A stretch of 41,428 nt of DNA from Salinicola peritrichatus (GTDB taxonomy: Bacteria; Pseudomonadota; Gammaproteobacteria; Pseudomonadales; Halomonadaceae). Where the stretch lies: assembly GCF_003206715.1 (NCBI RefSeq), contig NZ_PZJU01000030.1, forward strand, positions 10,151 to 51,578, read 5' to 3'. Within the stretch, counting starts at the first letter, position 1. The number at the start of each line of letters is the position of its first letter. The position numbers and the translations under genes are program-made. The notes beneath the pieces are model-generated. The model was not told the origin of the DNA. It worked only from the letters and a program-made list of their open reading frames with translations, and made no database searches. Positions 27,632 through 36,203 of the stretch are shown here, piece by piece.

Positions 27632-28015
27632 TCAGTGAACCTGATTGGGGCTCGCCAGGCGAAACGGCGCGATGGCGACGTCGAACGACTGCCGTGTGGA
27701 TAGGTCGACACAGGTATAGCTGCCCTGCATCACGCCGACCGGGCATTCGAGCACGGCGCGGCTGGTGTAGCGGAAGCTGTGCCCGGCGGCGATGGTCGGC
27801 TGCTTGCCGACGACGCCGTTGCCACGCACTTCCTGCACCTTGCCGTGCCCCTGAGTGATCTTCCAATAGCGTGACAGCAGCTGGATATTGCTGTCCGAAT
27901 GGTTGTACACGGTGACCGTGTAGCTGAACACGTAACGCTTGTCGCCCGGAGACGACTCGTCCGTGCGGTAGTCGGGCTCGACGGCGACCGTCATGGCCGG
28001 AGCTTCTTCACTCAT
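27632..28015 (-). CDS. apaG: ApaG
   Basis: Small FN3-like beta-sandwich protein of 127 residues (125 in Escherichia coli). Typical segments are YVFSYTVTVYNHSDSNIQLLSRYWKITQ, VRGNGVVGKQPTIAAGHSFRYTS and GVMQGSYTCVD. Function is uncertain; the protein is conserved with rsmA and apaH, which flank it here, and a role linked to nucleotide or cation homeostasis has been proposed. It starts 30 bases after rsmA. Confidence 0.93.
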   Translation of the reverse strand: MSEEAPAMTVAVEPDYRTDESSPGDKRYVFSYTVTVYNHSDSNIQLLSRYWKITQGHGKVQEVRGNGVVGKQPTIAAGHSFRYTSRAVLECPVGVMQGSYTCVDLSTRQSFDVAIAPFRLASPNQVH

Positions 28016-28045
28016 ACAACCTTCTCGCTCATAAAACCCTCTGGC

Positions 28046-28855
28046 TCACTCCGTCAAATGGTTGCTGATCGAGACCAGCTCCTCGACGCGAAGCGTCTGT
28101 GGGCGTCGGCCGGGGTCAATGCCCAGCGACTCCAGCATCTCGGCGTCGATCACCCCCTTGAGATTGTTGCGCAGCGTCTTGCGACGCTGGCCGAATGCCA
28201 CCCGCACCACGTCGGCGAAATGGGCCTCGTCCTGAGCGGGCGACGGCAGCTCGGCATAGGGCGTCAATCGCACGATCGCCGAGTCCACCTTGGGCTGGGG
28301 CACGAAGGCGCCGGGCGGCACGATGAACAGCGATTCGACCGCGCAGTGATACTGGGTCATCACCGACAGTCGCCCCCAGTCCGGCCCGCCGGGTTCGGCG
28401 GCGAGGCGCTCGACGACCTCCTTCTGCAGCATGAAGTGCATATCCAGGATGGCGCCGCGCGCGGCCAGCAGATGGAAGATCAGCGGCGTGGAGATGTTGT
28501 AGGGCAGATTGCCCACTACCCGCAACGGTCTGCCATCCTGCTGCGACAGCTCGTGGAAATCGAACTTGAGCGCGTCGCCTTCGTGAATCTTGAAATCAGG
28601 GTAGTCGTAAAACTGTACCCGCAGCCCGGGAATCAGGTCGCGATCGAGCTCGATCACTTCCAGCGCACCGGCCGCTTCGAGGATCGGGCCGGTCAACGCG
28701 CCCTGGCCGGGGCCGATTTCGATCAGGCGATCGCCGCCACGCGGGCCGATGGCATGTACGATGCGCGAGATCACTCCACCATCACGGAGGAAATTCTGGC
28801 CAAAACGCTTCCGGGCACGCGGCATCGGAGAACGGTCGGAGGAGCGTGTAGACAT
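28046..28855 (-). CDS. rsmA: 16S rRNA dimethyladenosine transferase (RsmA/KsgA)
   Basis: Dimethylates two adjacent adenines in the 3' terminal helix of 16S rRNA during small-subunit maturation. 269 residues. It has the family N-terminal RKRFGQNFLRD, SAM motif I EIGPGQGALT, the acidic VIELDRDL and the catalytic NLPYNIS motif. The start at 28855 gives the residues MSTRSSDRSPMPRA before the core; an internal ATG at 28825 is also possible. It lies 15 bases downstream of pdxA. Confidence 0.95.
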   Translation of the reverse strand: MSTRSSDRSPMPRARKRFGQNFLRDGGVISRIVHAIGPRGGDRLIEIGPGQGALTGPILEAAGALEVIELDRDLIPGLRVQFYDYPDFKIHEGDALKFDFHELSQQDGRPLRVVGNLPYNISTPLIFHLLAARGAILDMHFMLQKEVVERLAAEPGGPDWGRLSVMTQYHCAVESLFIVPPGAFVPQPKVDSAIVRLTPYAELPSPAQDEAHFADVVRVAFGQRRKTLRNNLKGVIDAEMLESLGIDPGRRPQTLRVEELVSISNHLTE

Positions 28856-28870
28856 GAAAAGCGAATTCCT

Positions 28871-29878
28871 TCAGTGAACGCGGGCCGTCATCTGGCGGGC
28901 CACCTGCAATGCCACCCGGAGGCTACCCGCGTCGGCCAGACCGGTGCCGGCAAGGTCGAGCGCAGTGCCGTGATCGACGGAGGTCCGTACCATGCCCAGC
29001 CCCAGCGTGATATTGGCGGCCTGCCCGAATCCGGCATACTTGAGCACCGGCAGGCCCTGGTCGTGATACATCGCCAGCACCGCATCGGCGTGAGCGAGAT
29101 GGCGCGGCGTGAACAGCGTATCCGCCGGCAGCGGGCCGATGACGTCGATCCCCATCGCCCGCAGACGTTCCAGCGCAGGATTGATAACGTCCAGCTCTTC
29201 CCGGCCAAGGTGGCCATCCTCGCCGGCATGCGGGTTGAGTCCGCACACCACGATGCGCGGCGCGGGTATGGCGAAGCATCGGGTCAATTCCTCGGCCAGG
29301 ATGATGGTGACGCGCATCAGCCCGTCGGTGGTAATCGCGCCGGCGACCTCGGCGAGGGGAAGATGCGTGGTCGCCAGCGCCACCCGCAGGGGCCGCGCGG
29401 TGCGGTCGGTGGCCAGCATCATCACCACCTCGTCGACCCCGCAGGCATCGCGCAGATACTCGGTGTGGCCGGTAAAGCCCGGATGCCCGCCCTCGATGAT
29501 CGCGCCCTTGTGCAGCGGCGCGGTGACCATGGCATCGGCGGCGCCACGACGACAGGCGTCGATGGCGACATCGAGCGTGGCCAGCACGTAGCCGGCATTG
29601 GCGGGATCCAGCCGTCCGGGAATCGAGCGCCGTGCGAGCGGGACCGGCCAGACCGGCAGATGATCGTCCCGTATCGGCGGTAACGGTTCATCGGGCCGGC
29701 AAGCCACTACCTCGACCGGCCATCCCAGCGCCCTGGCACGTTCGGCAAGCATATCGGGATCGCCGACGGCGACTACCTCGGCTTCGAGTCCGTCCCACCG
29801 CCGAGCAGCGGCCAGCACCAGTTCGGGACCGATACCGGCCGGCTCACCGGTAGTCAGCGCCAGTAGCGGCCGCGTCAT
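28871..29878 (-). CDS. pdxA: 4-hydroxythreonine-4-phosphate dehydrogenase (PdxA)
   Basis: NAD-dependent oxidation of 4-phosphohydroxy-L-threonine in the DXP-dependent pyridoxal phosphate pathway; 335 residues. Hallmarks are LALTTGEPAGIGPEL, the metal-binding His in GHTEYLRD, CGLNPHAGEDGHLG and AMYHDQGLPVLKY. The PLP made through this enzyme is the cofactor of DoeD and the MocR regulator elsewhere in the window, a general link only. The ATG overlaps the surA stop by four bases, the usual surA-pdxA coupling. Confidence 0.95.
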   Translation of the reverse strand: MTRPLLALTTGEPAGIGPELVLAAARRWDGLEAEVVAVGDPDMLAERARALGWPVEVVACRPDEPLPPIRDDHLPVWPVPLARRSIPGRLDPANAGYVLATLDVAIDACRRGAADAMVTAPLHKGAIIEGGHPGFTGHTEYLRDACGVDEVVMMLATDRTARPLRVALATTHLPLAEVAGAITTDGLMRVTIILAEELTRCFAIPAPRIVVCGLNPHAGEDGHLGREELDVINPALERLRAMGIDVIGPLPADTLFTPRHLAHADAVLAMYHDQGLPVLKYAGFGQAANITLGLGMVRTSVDHGTALDLAGTGLADAGSLRVALQVARQMTARVH

Positions 29879-30855
29879 CCGTTATCGTCGAGACGATTGT
29901 CGATATAGGCGCTGGCACGGATCTCCTGCGTCCAGGCCTCGAGCTCGTCGTTGACCTTGCGCTGGAAGATCGCCTGGCTGGCCTGCTCGCGGCTCATCTG
30001 GCCACCGGAGCCACCGCGGGTATCGATCAGCTTGACCAGGTGGAAACCGCTGGGGCTGCGGATTGGTTCGCTGACCTCGCCCCGGGACAGTTCGGGAATG
30101 ACCTCGGCGAAGATCGAAGGAATCTGCGCCGCCGGACGCCAGCCGAGATCACCGCCCTGCAGTGCCTGGGCGTCGTCCGATTCGGCAACGGCCAGCTGCT
30201 GGAAGTCGGCGCCATCTTGCAATTGCCGGTAGATATCCTGTGCCTTGGCCTGGGCCTGGCTGACCTGATCCGGCGTCGGTGACTGCGGCACGGCAATCAG
30301 AATCTGCGCCAGATGATAGGAGACATCGCTGTTCTGGCCGGCCTGCGCGAGGAAGCGGTCGACCTCGCGATCGGAGACGGTGACCTTGCTCGCCACCTGG
30401 CTCTGTTGCACCTGGCGGATCAGCAGCTCGCGGCGCACCTGCTCGCGCACCTCGGCCAACGTCTGGCCCTGCTGCTCCAGGGTGTTGGCGAACTCGTCCA
30501 GGCTCATGCCGTTATTCTGGGCGATACCGCGCATGGTGCTGTTGAGCTGGGTCTCGTCGACGCTCAGCTTGGCGTTTTCCGCCATCTGCAGCTCGATCTG
30601 CTCGGTGATCATGCGATCCAGCACCTGGCGCTCGAGCGCCTGCTCCGGCGGCATCGGAATATTGTTGGCCTGCAGCTGGCTGCGCGCCTGTGCCACGCGG
30701 CGTTCGAGCTGGCTGTGCATGATGGCGTCATCGTTGACCACGGCGACGATACGATCCAGCGGCACCACTTCCGCCATTGCCGACAGCGGTGACAGCAGCA
30801 CGACCAGCGCCAGGGGGATCCACATTCGATTTTTCGGACAAAGCCTGAGACGCAT
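29875..30855 (-). CDS. surA: SurA periplasmic chaperone, single-parvulin form
   Basis: Periplasmic chaperone that brings outer-membrane proteins to the BAM complex. 326 residues: signal peptide (cleavage near AMA-EVV, residue 28), the N-terminal SurA chaperone domain (VPLDRIVAVVNDDAIMHSQLE... to about residue 165), then one parvulin PPIase domain (about 180-280, ending SPSGFHLVKLID) and a C-terminal helix. Escherichia coli SurA is 428 residues with two parvulin domains, so one is missing here. The chaperone activity of SurA resides mainly in the N and C parts, so function is likely kept. Upstream lptD is a well-known SurA client. Confidence 0.92.
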   Translation of the reverse strand: MRLRLCPKNRMWIPLALVVLLSPLSAMAEVVPLDRIVAVVNDDAIMHSQLERRVAQARSQLQANNIPMPPEQALERQVLDRMITEQIELQMAENAKLSVDETQLNSTMRGIAQNNGMSLDEFANTLEQQGQTLAEVREQVRRELLIRQVQQSQVASKVTVSDREVDRFLAQAGQNSDVSYHLAQILIAVPQSPTPDQVSQAQAKAQDIYRQLQDGADFQQLAVAESDDAQALQGGDLGWRPAAQIPSIFAEVIPELSRGEVSEPIRSPSGFHLVKLIDTRGGSGGQMSREQASQAIFQRKVNDELEAWTQEIRASAYIDNRLDDNG

Positions 30856-30950
30856 GCCTACCTCTTCCTTACTTGATGTCTTGCTTTAAGCGCACCGCCG
30901 GCACGCGCGATACGTGTCCCGACAATGGCATGATTCAACCCGGCTTCCGG

Positions 30951-33413
30951 TCAGAATTCGGTGGCTCGGTAACCGGGCACGGCATTCGCAAAATAACTAT
31001 CGGCCTGCTGACCGACACCGCCCAGCCCCTTGAACACGAAACGCAGGAACAGGCCGCGATCGGTGTAGTCGTCGTCGGTGGTATAGGCGGTGTCGTTGTC
31101 GTCGACCCACTCGCGCCACACCACCTGCACCGCGCTACAGCAACTGTTGAACTGCACCCCGGCCAGGGTTTCCAGATCGCGCTTGTTGGTGTTGTCGTAC
31201 AGATAACGGCCGATCAGATCCAGCGCCGGCGTCGCCTTGTAGGCGAACGATACATCGAAGTCTTCGCGGTTGTATCCCAACTGATCCTCCTCGTCGCCGG
31301 ACGGATCGAACCCTTGGAGTTGCCAACGATAGCCAAGGTTCAATACGTGCCCCGCCGGACTCAGGTATTGCGCGTAGGCGGAAGCCTTCTCGGTCCGGGA
31401 ACGGTCGGCATCGTAGAACCACTCGTAGCGGGTGCGCCACTGATCGTTGATGCGCCAGTCGAGTTGGGTGACGACCGGGGAGCGATCGCGGTGCATGCGA
31501 TAGTCGTAATAACGCCGCTGTTCCGCCGTCAGCGCGCCGGGATCATCGATCAACGTGACATGGCGGTCGTCGAAATAGGCACTCTGCCCCACCGACAGCG
31601 CCAGCCGCTCGCGACCGCTGTCGTCCTCGAGGAAACGGGTCGAGGCACCGTAGGAGAGCTTGTTGACGTCACCCACGCGATCGGCGCCGGTGAAACGATA
31701 CGGCGACCATAACTGGCTCCAGGAGAGCGGCCGCTCGTCGGTATCGAAGTCCGGGAATTCCGACTGATCGCGCTCGGGCACGTAGGCGTAATAGAGGCGC
31801 GGCTCGAAGGTCTGTTTCCAGCCACGATCGAACAGCGACACGTTGCGCTCGAAGATCAGGCCGGAGTCGACCGAATAGACCGGTACGGTGCGCGACAGGC
31901 TTTCGTCGCGGTCGGTTTGGCGGTTGCCGTAGTCGAGATCGTAATTGGTCTGCCACAACTGGAAACGCGGCTCCAGAAAGCCCCAACTGGGTTGGCCCCG
32001 CCAGCCGATCGCCGGCGTCAGGTTGACGCGCGAACCGTTGGCCGCCTCGCGCAGGCGGATCTGACGGGTGTCGCCGCTCTCCTCGTCGATCCACTCGCCG
32101 TCGCTATCGACTCCATGCAGGTCACGCCAGAAGTAGGTGGCGTTGGAGTTCCACTCCTGATAGAAGCCGCTGTCCTGATCCCAGCGCGCATTGGCGGTCA
32201 GGCTCGGCAGCTTGTAATAGGGACGGTCGTCTTCGTCGAGCGGATAGTCCAGGCGCTGATAGCCCTGGGCGCGGGCGTCCAGATTCCAGGTCGTGCCGGC
32301 GTAGCTCAGACGCGCCAGCCGTTCGAGGTACTCGGTGTCCTGTTCGGCGAAATCGCGGCCGAAGTCGTCGAAGTAGCGGCCGTCGCTCGCCGCGCCATAG
32401 CGCAGCGCATAGTCCAGGCGGTCGCTGAAATAGCCTTGGTGCCGATAGTCGATATACCAGCGATCCTCGCCGTCGAAGGCGTCGTCGGGATCGTTGGGAT
32501 TCTCGCTGTCGCTGCCATTGTCGTTGGGCAGATAGGCACCCTCGATCGAGCCCTGGTCGCTGCCGAACAGATAACGGAATTCGCCGCCCAGCATGAAGCC
32601 ATGGTCGGAAATGATTCGCGGAGCGATCGTGGCGTCGTAGTTGGGCGCCAGATTGAGGTAATAAGGCTGGGTGTAATCCAGCCCATCGCTCGATACGCCC
32701 ACGGTCGGCCACAGGAAACCGCTCTGGCGACGGTCGTCGATGGGAAAGCGTATCCACGGCCAGTAGAAGACCGGTACATCGCCCATTTCCAGACGGGCAT
32801 TGGTTGCAGTGCCGAAGCCTTGTTCACGATCGATGAGGACGTCCTCGCCGATCACCCGCCACAGCCGGCTGTCCGGCGCGCAGGTGGTGAAGCTCGCCTC
32901 GCGCATGCGGTAACGGCCATCGGCGAGCCGTTGCATTGCCTGTGCGTCGCCGCGCACGCGCTGGTCATGCAGTACGTAGTGAGCGTTGTCGATGCGCGCG
33001 GCATCGCTATCGAGCGATACCTGGCCATCGTCGCCGCGTACCAGCAGCCCTGGATAACGGATCGTCAGCGGGCCATCGGCAAAGGCGGTATCGCGGGCCG
33101 CGTTGACGCGAACCCGTGGCGATTCGAGCTGGCTGTCGCCGCGCCGCAGCACGACCTCGCCGCCCAGGATGGTCTCGCCGTTATCGCCGTATTCGGCCGA
33201 TGCCGAGTCGGACAACACTTCTTCGGGGGTCTGGCCCTCGGGCAACAGGTAGCCCGGTTCGACATAGCGCCCGCCGCACAGTGCACCGGCCGGCGCCTGA
33301 TCGCCCCAGGGAGCCCAGTCCAGTTGATCCGCGGGTAAGGGTGCGGGGGGAGCCGCCTGAACCGTCGAAGAGATCAGGCCAGTGAGGGCAGTCCAGACCA
33401 GTCGCTTGCCCAT
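30951..33413 (-). CDS. lptD: LPS-assembly protein LptD
   Basis: Outer-membrane beta-barrel that inserts lipopolysaccharide into the outer leaflet with LptE. 820 residues: signal peptide 1-22, an OstA-like periplasmic domain (about 60-200, with GEVVLRRGDSQLESPRV) and a C-terminal barrel. The four cysteines needed for the two inter-domain disulfides are in the expected places: Cys46, Cys178 and the pair Cys758-Cys759. The ATG at 33413 has AGAGGAC at good spacing and a TATAAT box 31 bases upstream. First gene of the lptD-surA-pdxA-rsmA-apaG-apaH series. Confidence 0.95.
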   Translation of the reverse strand: MGKRLVWTALTGLISSTVQAAPPAPLPADQLDWAPWGDQAPAGALCGGRYVEPGYLLPEGQTPEEVLSDSASAEYGDNGETILGGEVVLRRGDSQLESPRVRVNAARDTAFADGPLTIRYPGLLVRGDDGQVSLDSDAARIDNAHYVLHDQRVRGDAQAMQRLADGRYRMREASFTTCAPDSRLWRVIGEDVLIDREQGFGTATNARLEMGDVPVFYWPWIRFPIDDRRQSGFLWPTVGVSSDGLDYTQPYYLNLAPNYDATIAPRIISDHGFMLGGEFRYLFGSDQGSIEGAYLPNDNGSDSENPNDPDDAFDGEDRWYIDYRHQGYFSDRLDYALRYGAASDGRYFDDFGRDFAEQDTEYLERLARLSYAGTTWNLDARAQGYQRLDYPLDEDDRPYYKLPSLTANARWDQDSGFYQEWNSNATYFWRDLHGVDSDGEWIDEESGDTRQIRLREAANGSRVNLTPAIGWRGQPSWGFLEPRFQLWQTNYDLDYGNRQTDRDESLSRTVPVYSVDSGLIFERNVSLFDRGWKQTFEPRLYYAYVPERDQSEFPDFDTDERPLSWSQLWSPYRFTGADRVGDVNKLSYGASTRFLEDDSGRERLALSVGQSAYFDDRHVTLIDDPGALTAEQRRYYDYRMHRDRSPVVTQLDWRINDQWRTRYEWFYDADRSRTEKASAYAQYLSPAGHVLNLGYRWQLQGFDPSGDEEDQLGYNREDFDVSFAYKATPALDLIGRYLYDNTNKRDLETLAGVQFNSCCSAVQVVWREWVDDNDTAYTTDDDYTDRGLFLRFVFKGLGGVGQQADSYFANAVPGYRATEF

Positions 33414-33444
33414 GTCCTCTGTGTCCTTGCCGAGTGGAGTCGGT

Positions 33445-33450
33445 ATTATA
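33445..33450 (-). promoter_or_regulatory. Likely -10 box of the lptD promoter
   Basis: On the minus strand this reads TATAAT, a perfect sigma-70 -10 hexamer, 31 bases before the lptD start codon. The matching -35 position (ACGGCA) is poor, so the promoter may need an activator or another sigma factor. Confidence 0.5.
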
Positions 33451-33676
33451 CAGACCTCGACGTCCATTGCCGTGAGGCCGTTCCCTGTGCGTTCGCCTTG
33501 ACTCGATCCGATCGGTCCGATTTGGCGAGTCCGGTCAAACACGGCACACTATCGCCGTTCCGTGGAGCCGCGCCCCGGCATGGTAACCGATACGGCCGAT
33601 CGACAGCGGTTCCAGCATGCGGCGCCATCCCCGGCCCGTCAACTCGATGCCACGACTCGTCTCAACGGAAACCCGA

Positions 33677-34708
33677 ATGACTCTGCGCCTTGCCGATCTC
33701 CGTACCTGGATCGCACGCCAGCACGACCTGCCGCCCGACGCCTGCCGGCTCGAGACCGTCGCGGGCGATGCCAGTTTCCGTGGCTATTGCCGCGTCACCC
33801 TTCCCAATGCCTCGACCCGTATCGTCATGGATGCGCCGCCCGAGCTGGAAGACAGCCGCCCCTTCGTGGAGATCGGACATCAGTGGCGCCAGGCCGGTCT
33901 CCCGGTCCCGGCGATTCATGCCGTTGACCTCGCGCGCGGCTTCATCGAGCTCGACGATCTCGGCGACGACAGCCTGCATCACCATTTCGTCACCGAAGCC
34001 GGCGCACGGGACGGCACCGCCCGCGCCCTGGCGCTGCTGGACGAGATTCAGCAGCGCGCGCCGAGCGCTTCGCTGCCACGCTACGATCCGGGTTTTCTCG
34101 AAGAGGAGATGGATCGCTTTCCCGACTGGGGCCTGACCCGCTGGCTCGGGATCGAGACGCCGCCCTCGTGGCCCGAGGTCAAACGTCATCTGCTCGCGCA
34201 CATCGAAACGCTGCCGACCGTAGCGGTTCATCGCGACTTCGACGCCATGAACCTGATGCTCCACGGCGACCGGCTGTGGATCATCGACTTCCAGGGCGCC
34301 CTGGCCGGACCGCTCGGTTACGACCTGATCTCGCTGCTGCGCGGCCGCTATCATCGCTGGTCCCGCGACGACATGGACGTCTGGATAGAAGGATTCCGCC
34401 GGCGCTCGCTCGCCGCCGGAAAACTGGCTAGCGAACACGCCGCCGCCGCCTTCCGTGCCGCCGTCGAGGCGATCGGCGCCCAGCGCCAGCTCAAGATTCT
34501 CGGCCAGTTCTGCCGGCTCTGCCTGCGCGACGGCAAACCACGCTACCTCGATTGGCTGCCGCATTTCTACGCCCACCTCGACGAAGGCCTTTCCGCCCTG
34601 CCGGCACTCGCCGAGTTCCATGCCTGGCTGCGCGATCGCTACCGCCCGGCCATGGAGGCGCGCCTGGCCGAGCACCGCGCCGAAGCTGCCGCGGGGAGAA
34701 AGAGATGA
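33677..34708 (+). CDS. amgK: AmgK, N-acetylmuramate/N-acetylglucosamine anomeric kinase
   Basis: Phosphotransferase of the aminoglycoside kinase fold, 343 residues. AmgK phosphorylates MurNAc (and GlcNAc) at the anomeric carbon in the cell-wall recycling bypass that avoids de novo UDP-MurNAc synthesis and the fosfomycin target. Catalytic motifs are [12 protein letters not shown] and the metal-binding [17 protein letters not shown]. The ATG at 33677 ([11 protein letters not shown]) is preferred; upstream in-frame ATGs at 33617 and 33647 are possible. The stop overlaps the murU start by four bases, and amgK-murU is divergent from lptD as in pseudomonads. Confidence 0.92.
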   Translation: MTLRLADLRTWIARQHDLPPDACRLETVAGDASFRGYCRVTLPNASTRIVMDAPPELEDSRPFVEIGHQWRQAGLPVPAIHAVDLARGFIELDDLGDDSLHHHFVTEAGARDGTARALALLDEIQQRAPSASLPRYDPGFLEEEMDRFPDWGLTRWLGIETPPSWPEVKRHLLAHIETLPTVAVHRDFDAMNLMLHGDRLWIIDFQGALAGPLGYDLISLLRGRYHRWSRDDMDVWIEGFRRRSLAAGKLASEHAAAAFRAAVEAIGAQRQLKILGQFCRLCLRDGKPRYLDWLPHFYAHLDEGLSALPALAEFHAWLRDRYRPAMEARLAEHRAEAAAGRKR

Positions 34709-35370
34709 AGGCCATGATCCTCGCCGCCGGGCTCGGCACCCGCATGCGCCCGCTGACCGACCATTGCCCCAAGCCGCTGCTGCCGGTCGCCGGCAAGCCG
34801 CTGATCGTGCACCATCTCGAACGCCTGGCGGCGGCCGGTTTCCGCGAAGTGGTGATCAACGTCAGCTACCGCGCCGGGCAGATCGTCGAGGCACTGGGCG
34901 ACGGCAGCCGCTACGGCGTTTCGCTCGCCTTCAGCGTCGAGGAGACCCCGCTGGAAACCGCCGGCGGTCTGCGCCATGCCCTGCCACTGCTGGGCGATGC
35001 GCCCTTCGTGCTGCTCAATGGCGATGTCTGGAGCGACTTCCCGCTCACGCGACTTCGACTCGCCGATGGCGATCTGGCTTCGCTGGTCATGGTCGATACC
35101 ACCGACTTCCATCGCCGTGGCGATTTCCATCTCGATGCCAACGGCCGGCTGCACGCCGAAGGCGAGCCGCGTCTGATCTATGCCGGTCTTGGCGTCGTCC
35201 ACCCCGCACTGATCGCCGAATTGCCGGATGGTGAGCCGATCAAGCTGGCGCCGCTGCTGGTCGAGGCCATGCGGGCAGGCCGCGTCGGCGGCTGGCACCA
35301 TCGTGGTGACTGGATCGATGTCGGCACCCCCGAACGTCTGGCCGAACTGGAAGCCAGGCTCCGGTCATGA
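34705..35370 (+). CDS. murU: MurU, MurNAc-alpha-1-phosphate uridylyltransferase
   Basis: Nucleotidyltransferase of 221 residues that makes UDP-MurNAc from the AmgK product. The signature is [28 protein letters not shown] at the N-terminus, then [10 protein letters not shown] for metal binding and the C-terminal [12 protein letters not shown]. The start is coupled to amgK by an ATGA overlap with GGGAGAAAGAG just upstream. Confidence 0.94.
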   Translation: MKAMILAAGLGTRMRPLTDHCPKPLLPVAGKPLIVHHLERLAAAGFREVVINVSYRAGQIVEALGDGSRYGVSLAFSVEETPLETAGGLRHALPLLGDAPFVLLNGDVWSDFPLTRLRLADGDLASLVMVDTTDFHRRGDFHLDANGRLHAEGEPRLIYAGLGVVHPALIAELPDGEPIKLAPLLVEAMRAGRVGGWHHRGDWIDVGTPERLAELEARLRS

Positions 35371-35401
35371 CGGCGCGAGCATCACCAGCGAGCACCGGGA
35401 A

Positions 35402-35410
35402 TGTTATCCT
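35402..35410 (+). promoter_or_regulatory. Possible extended -10 promoter of the OsmC gene
   Basis: TG-T-TATCCT about 57 bases before the ATG at 35467. No clear -35 element, which is acceptable for an extended -10 promoter. Confidence 0.35.
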
Positions 35411-35466
35411 GCCCGCATCGATCAACACGTGATTCGGTAACGAATCCCCAGCAAGGAACCCCGCTC

Positions 35467-35886
35467 ATGAAAGCCACAGTCAAATGGACCGACGGCCGCC
35501 AGTTCGTCACCGAATCCGGCAGCGGCCACAGCGTCGTGATCGACGGCAACCCCGACCACGGCGGCCGCAACACCGGCCCGCGGCCGATGGAAATGGTGCT
35601 GATGGGTCTCGGCGGCTGCACCTCCTTCGACGTGATCCAGATTCTCGAAAAGGCCCGCGCCGAGGTCACCGACTGCGTCGCCACCCTCGAAGCCGAACGC
35701 TTCGACGGCACGCCCAGCGTCTTCACCAAGATCCACGTCCACTTCACCGTCACCGGCAAGAACCTGAAGGACGCCCAGGTCAAACGCGCCGTCGACCTCT
35801 CCGCCGAGAAGTACTGCAGCGCCTCGCTGATGCTCAGCAAGGGCGGCGTCGAGATCACCCACTCCTACGAGATTGTCGTGGCTTAA
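35467..35886 (+). CDS. OsmC-family protein (YhfA-like)
   Basis: OsmC/Ohr-fold protein of 139 residues. Two conserved cysteines, Cys51 in GLGGCTSFDV and Cys117 in AEKYCSASLML, sit where the peroxide-reducing pair of the family lies; the GPRPMEMVLMGLGGC segment is typical of the YhfA branch. It may reduce organic peroxides, though YhfA-type members are not well characterised. The ATG has AAGGAA upstream. A tandem heptamer array begins at the base after the TAA stop. Confidence 0.88.
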   Translation: MKATVKWTDGRQFVTESGSGHSVVIDGNPDHGGRNTGPRPMEMVLMGLGGCTSFDVIQILEKARAEVTDCVATLEAERFDGTPSVFTKIHVHFTVTGKNLKDAQVKRAVDLSAEKYCSASLMLSKGGVEITHSYEIVVA

Positions 35887-35963
35887 GCCGCGAGCCGCGA
35901 GCCGCGAGCCGCGAGCCGCGAGCCGCGAGCCGCGAGCCGCGAGCCGCGAGCCGCGAGCCGCGA
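35887..35963. repeat. Tandem array of GCCGCGA, 11 copies
   Basis: Eleven perfect head-to-tail copies of a seven-base unit, starting immediately after the OsmC stop codon. There is no divergence between units, which suggests recent expansion by slippage. It lies 24 bases before a terminator hairpin, so it would be in the 3' untranslated part of the OsmC mRNA. Confidence 0.97.
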
Positions 35964-35987
35964 AAAGCAGACTCCTACCTTGAGCGA

Positions 35988-36018
35988 AAAATGCCAGCGA
36001 CATCATCGCTGGCATTTT
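35988..36018. terminator. Bidirectional intrinsic terminator after the OsmC gene
   Basis: Thirteen-base perfect stem AAAATGCCAGCGA / TCGCTGGCATTTT with a five-base loop. The A-run before and T-run after make it work in both directions. It isolates the core genes from the accessory island to the right. Confidence 0.9.
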
Positions 36019-36134
36019 GCGTTATACGCATCCCGGCCCCCTCTAGCCCACTAATTTCTCCCCAATTTTTTCCGTTACCCTCCATTTACAATTGCATCGG
36101 CCGATAGTTCGAAAGGAGCTGTTCTCGCCATAGC

Positions 36135-36151
36135 GCGACAGGATTTGTCGC
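36135..36151. promoter_or_regulatory. Inverted repeat operator upstream of the WYL gene
   Basis: GCGACA (36135-36140), five bases, TGTCGC (36146-36151). The same repeat, with the same spacing and flanking bases, occurs at 41289-41305. A possible extended -10 (TG-C-TAGCGT, 36159-36167) follows it, so bound protein would cover the promoter. Confidence 0.65.
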
Positions 36152-36203
36152 CCCCTCTTGCTAGCGTGAGATGACTTTCAATTACGAATCGAAAGGTCTG
36201 TGC

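Noticed and set aside
35887-35963. Heptamer array as a CRISPR or as a coding repeat
   Set aside because: Units are seven bases without spacers, and the frames through it on either strand only read low-complexity Arg/Ala/Ser/Pro/Glu repeats with no gene context.
36171-36203. ATG 36171 as the WYL start
   Set aside because: No ribosome site precedes it and the inferred transcription start lies at about 36174; GTG 36204 has AAAGG at good spacing. Not fully excluded.
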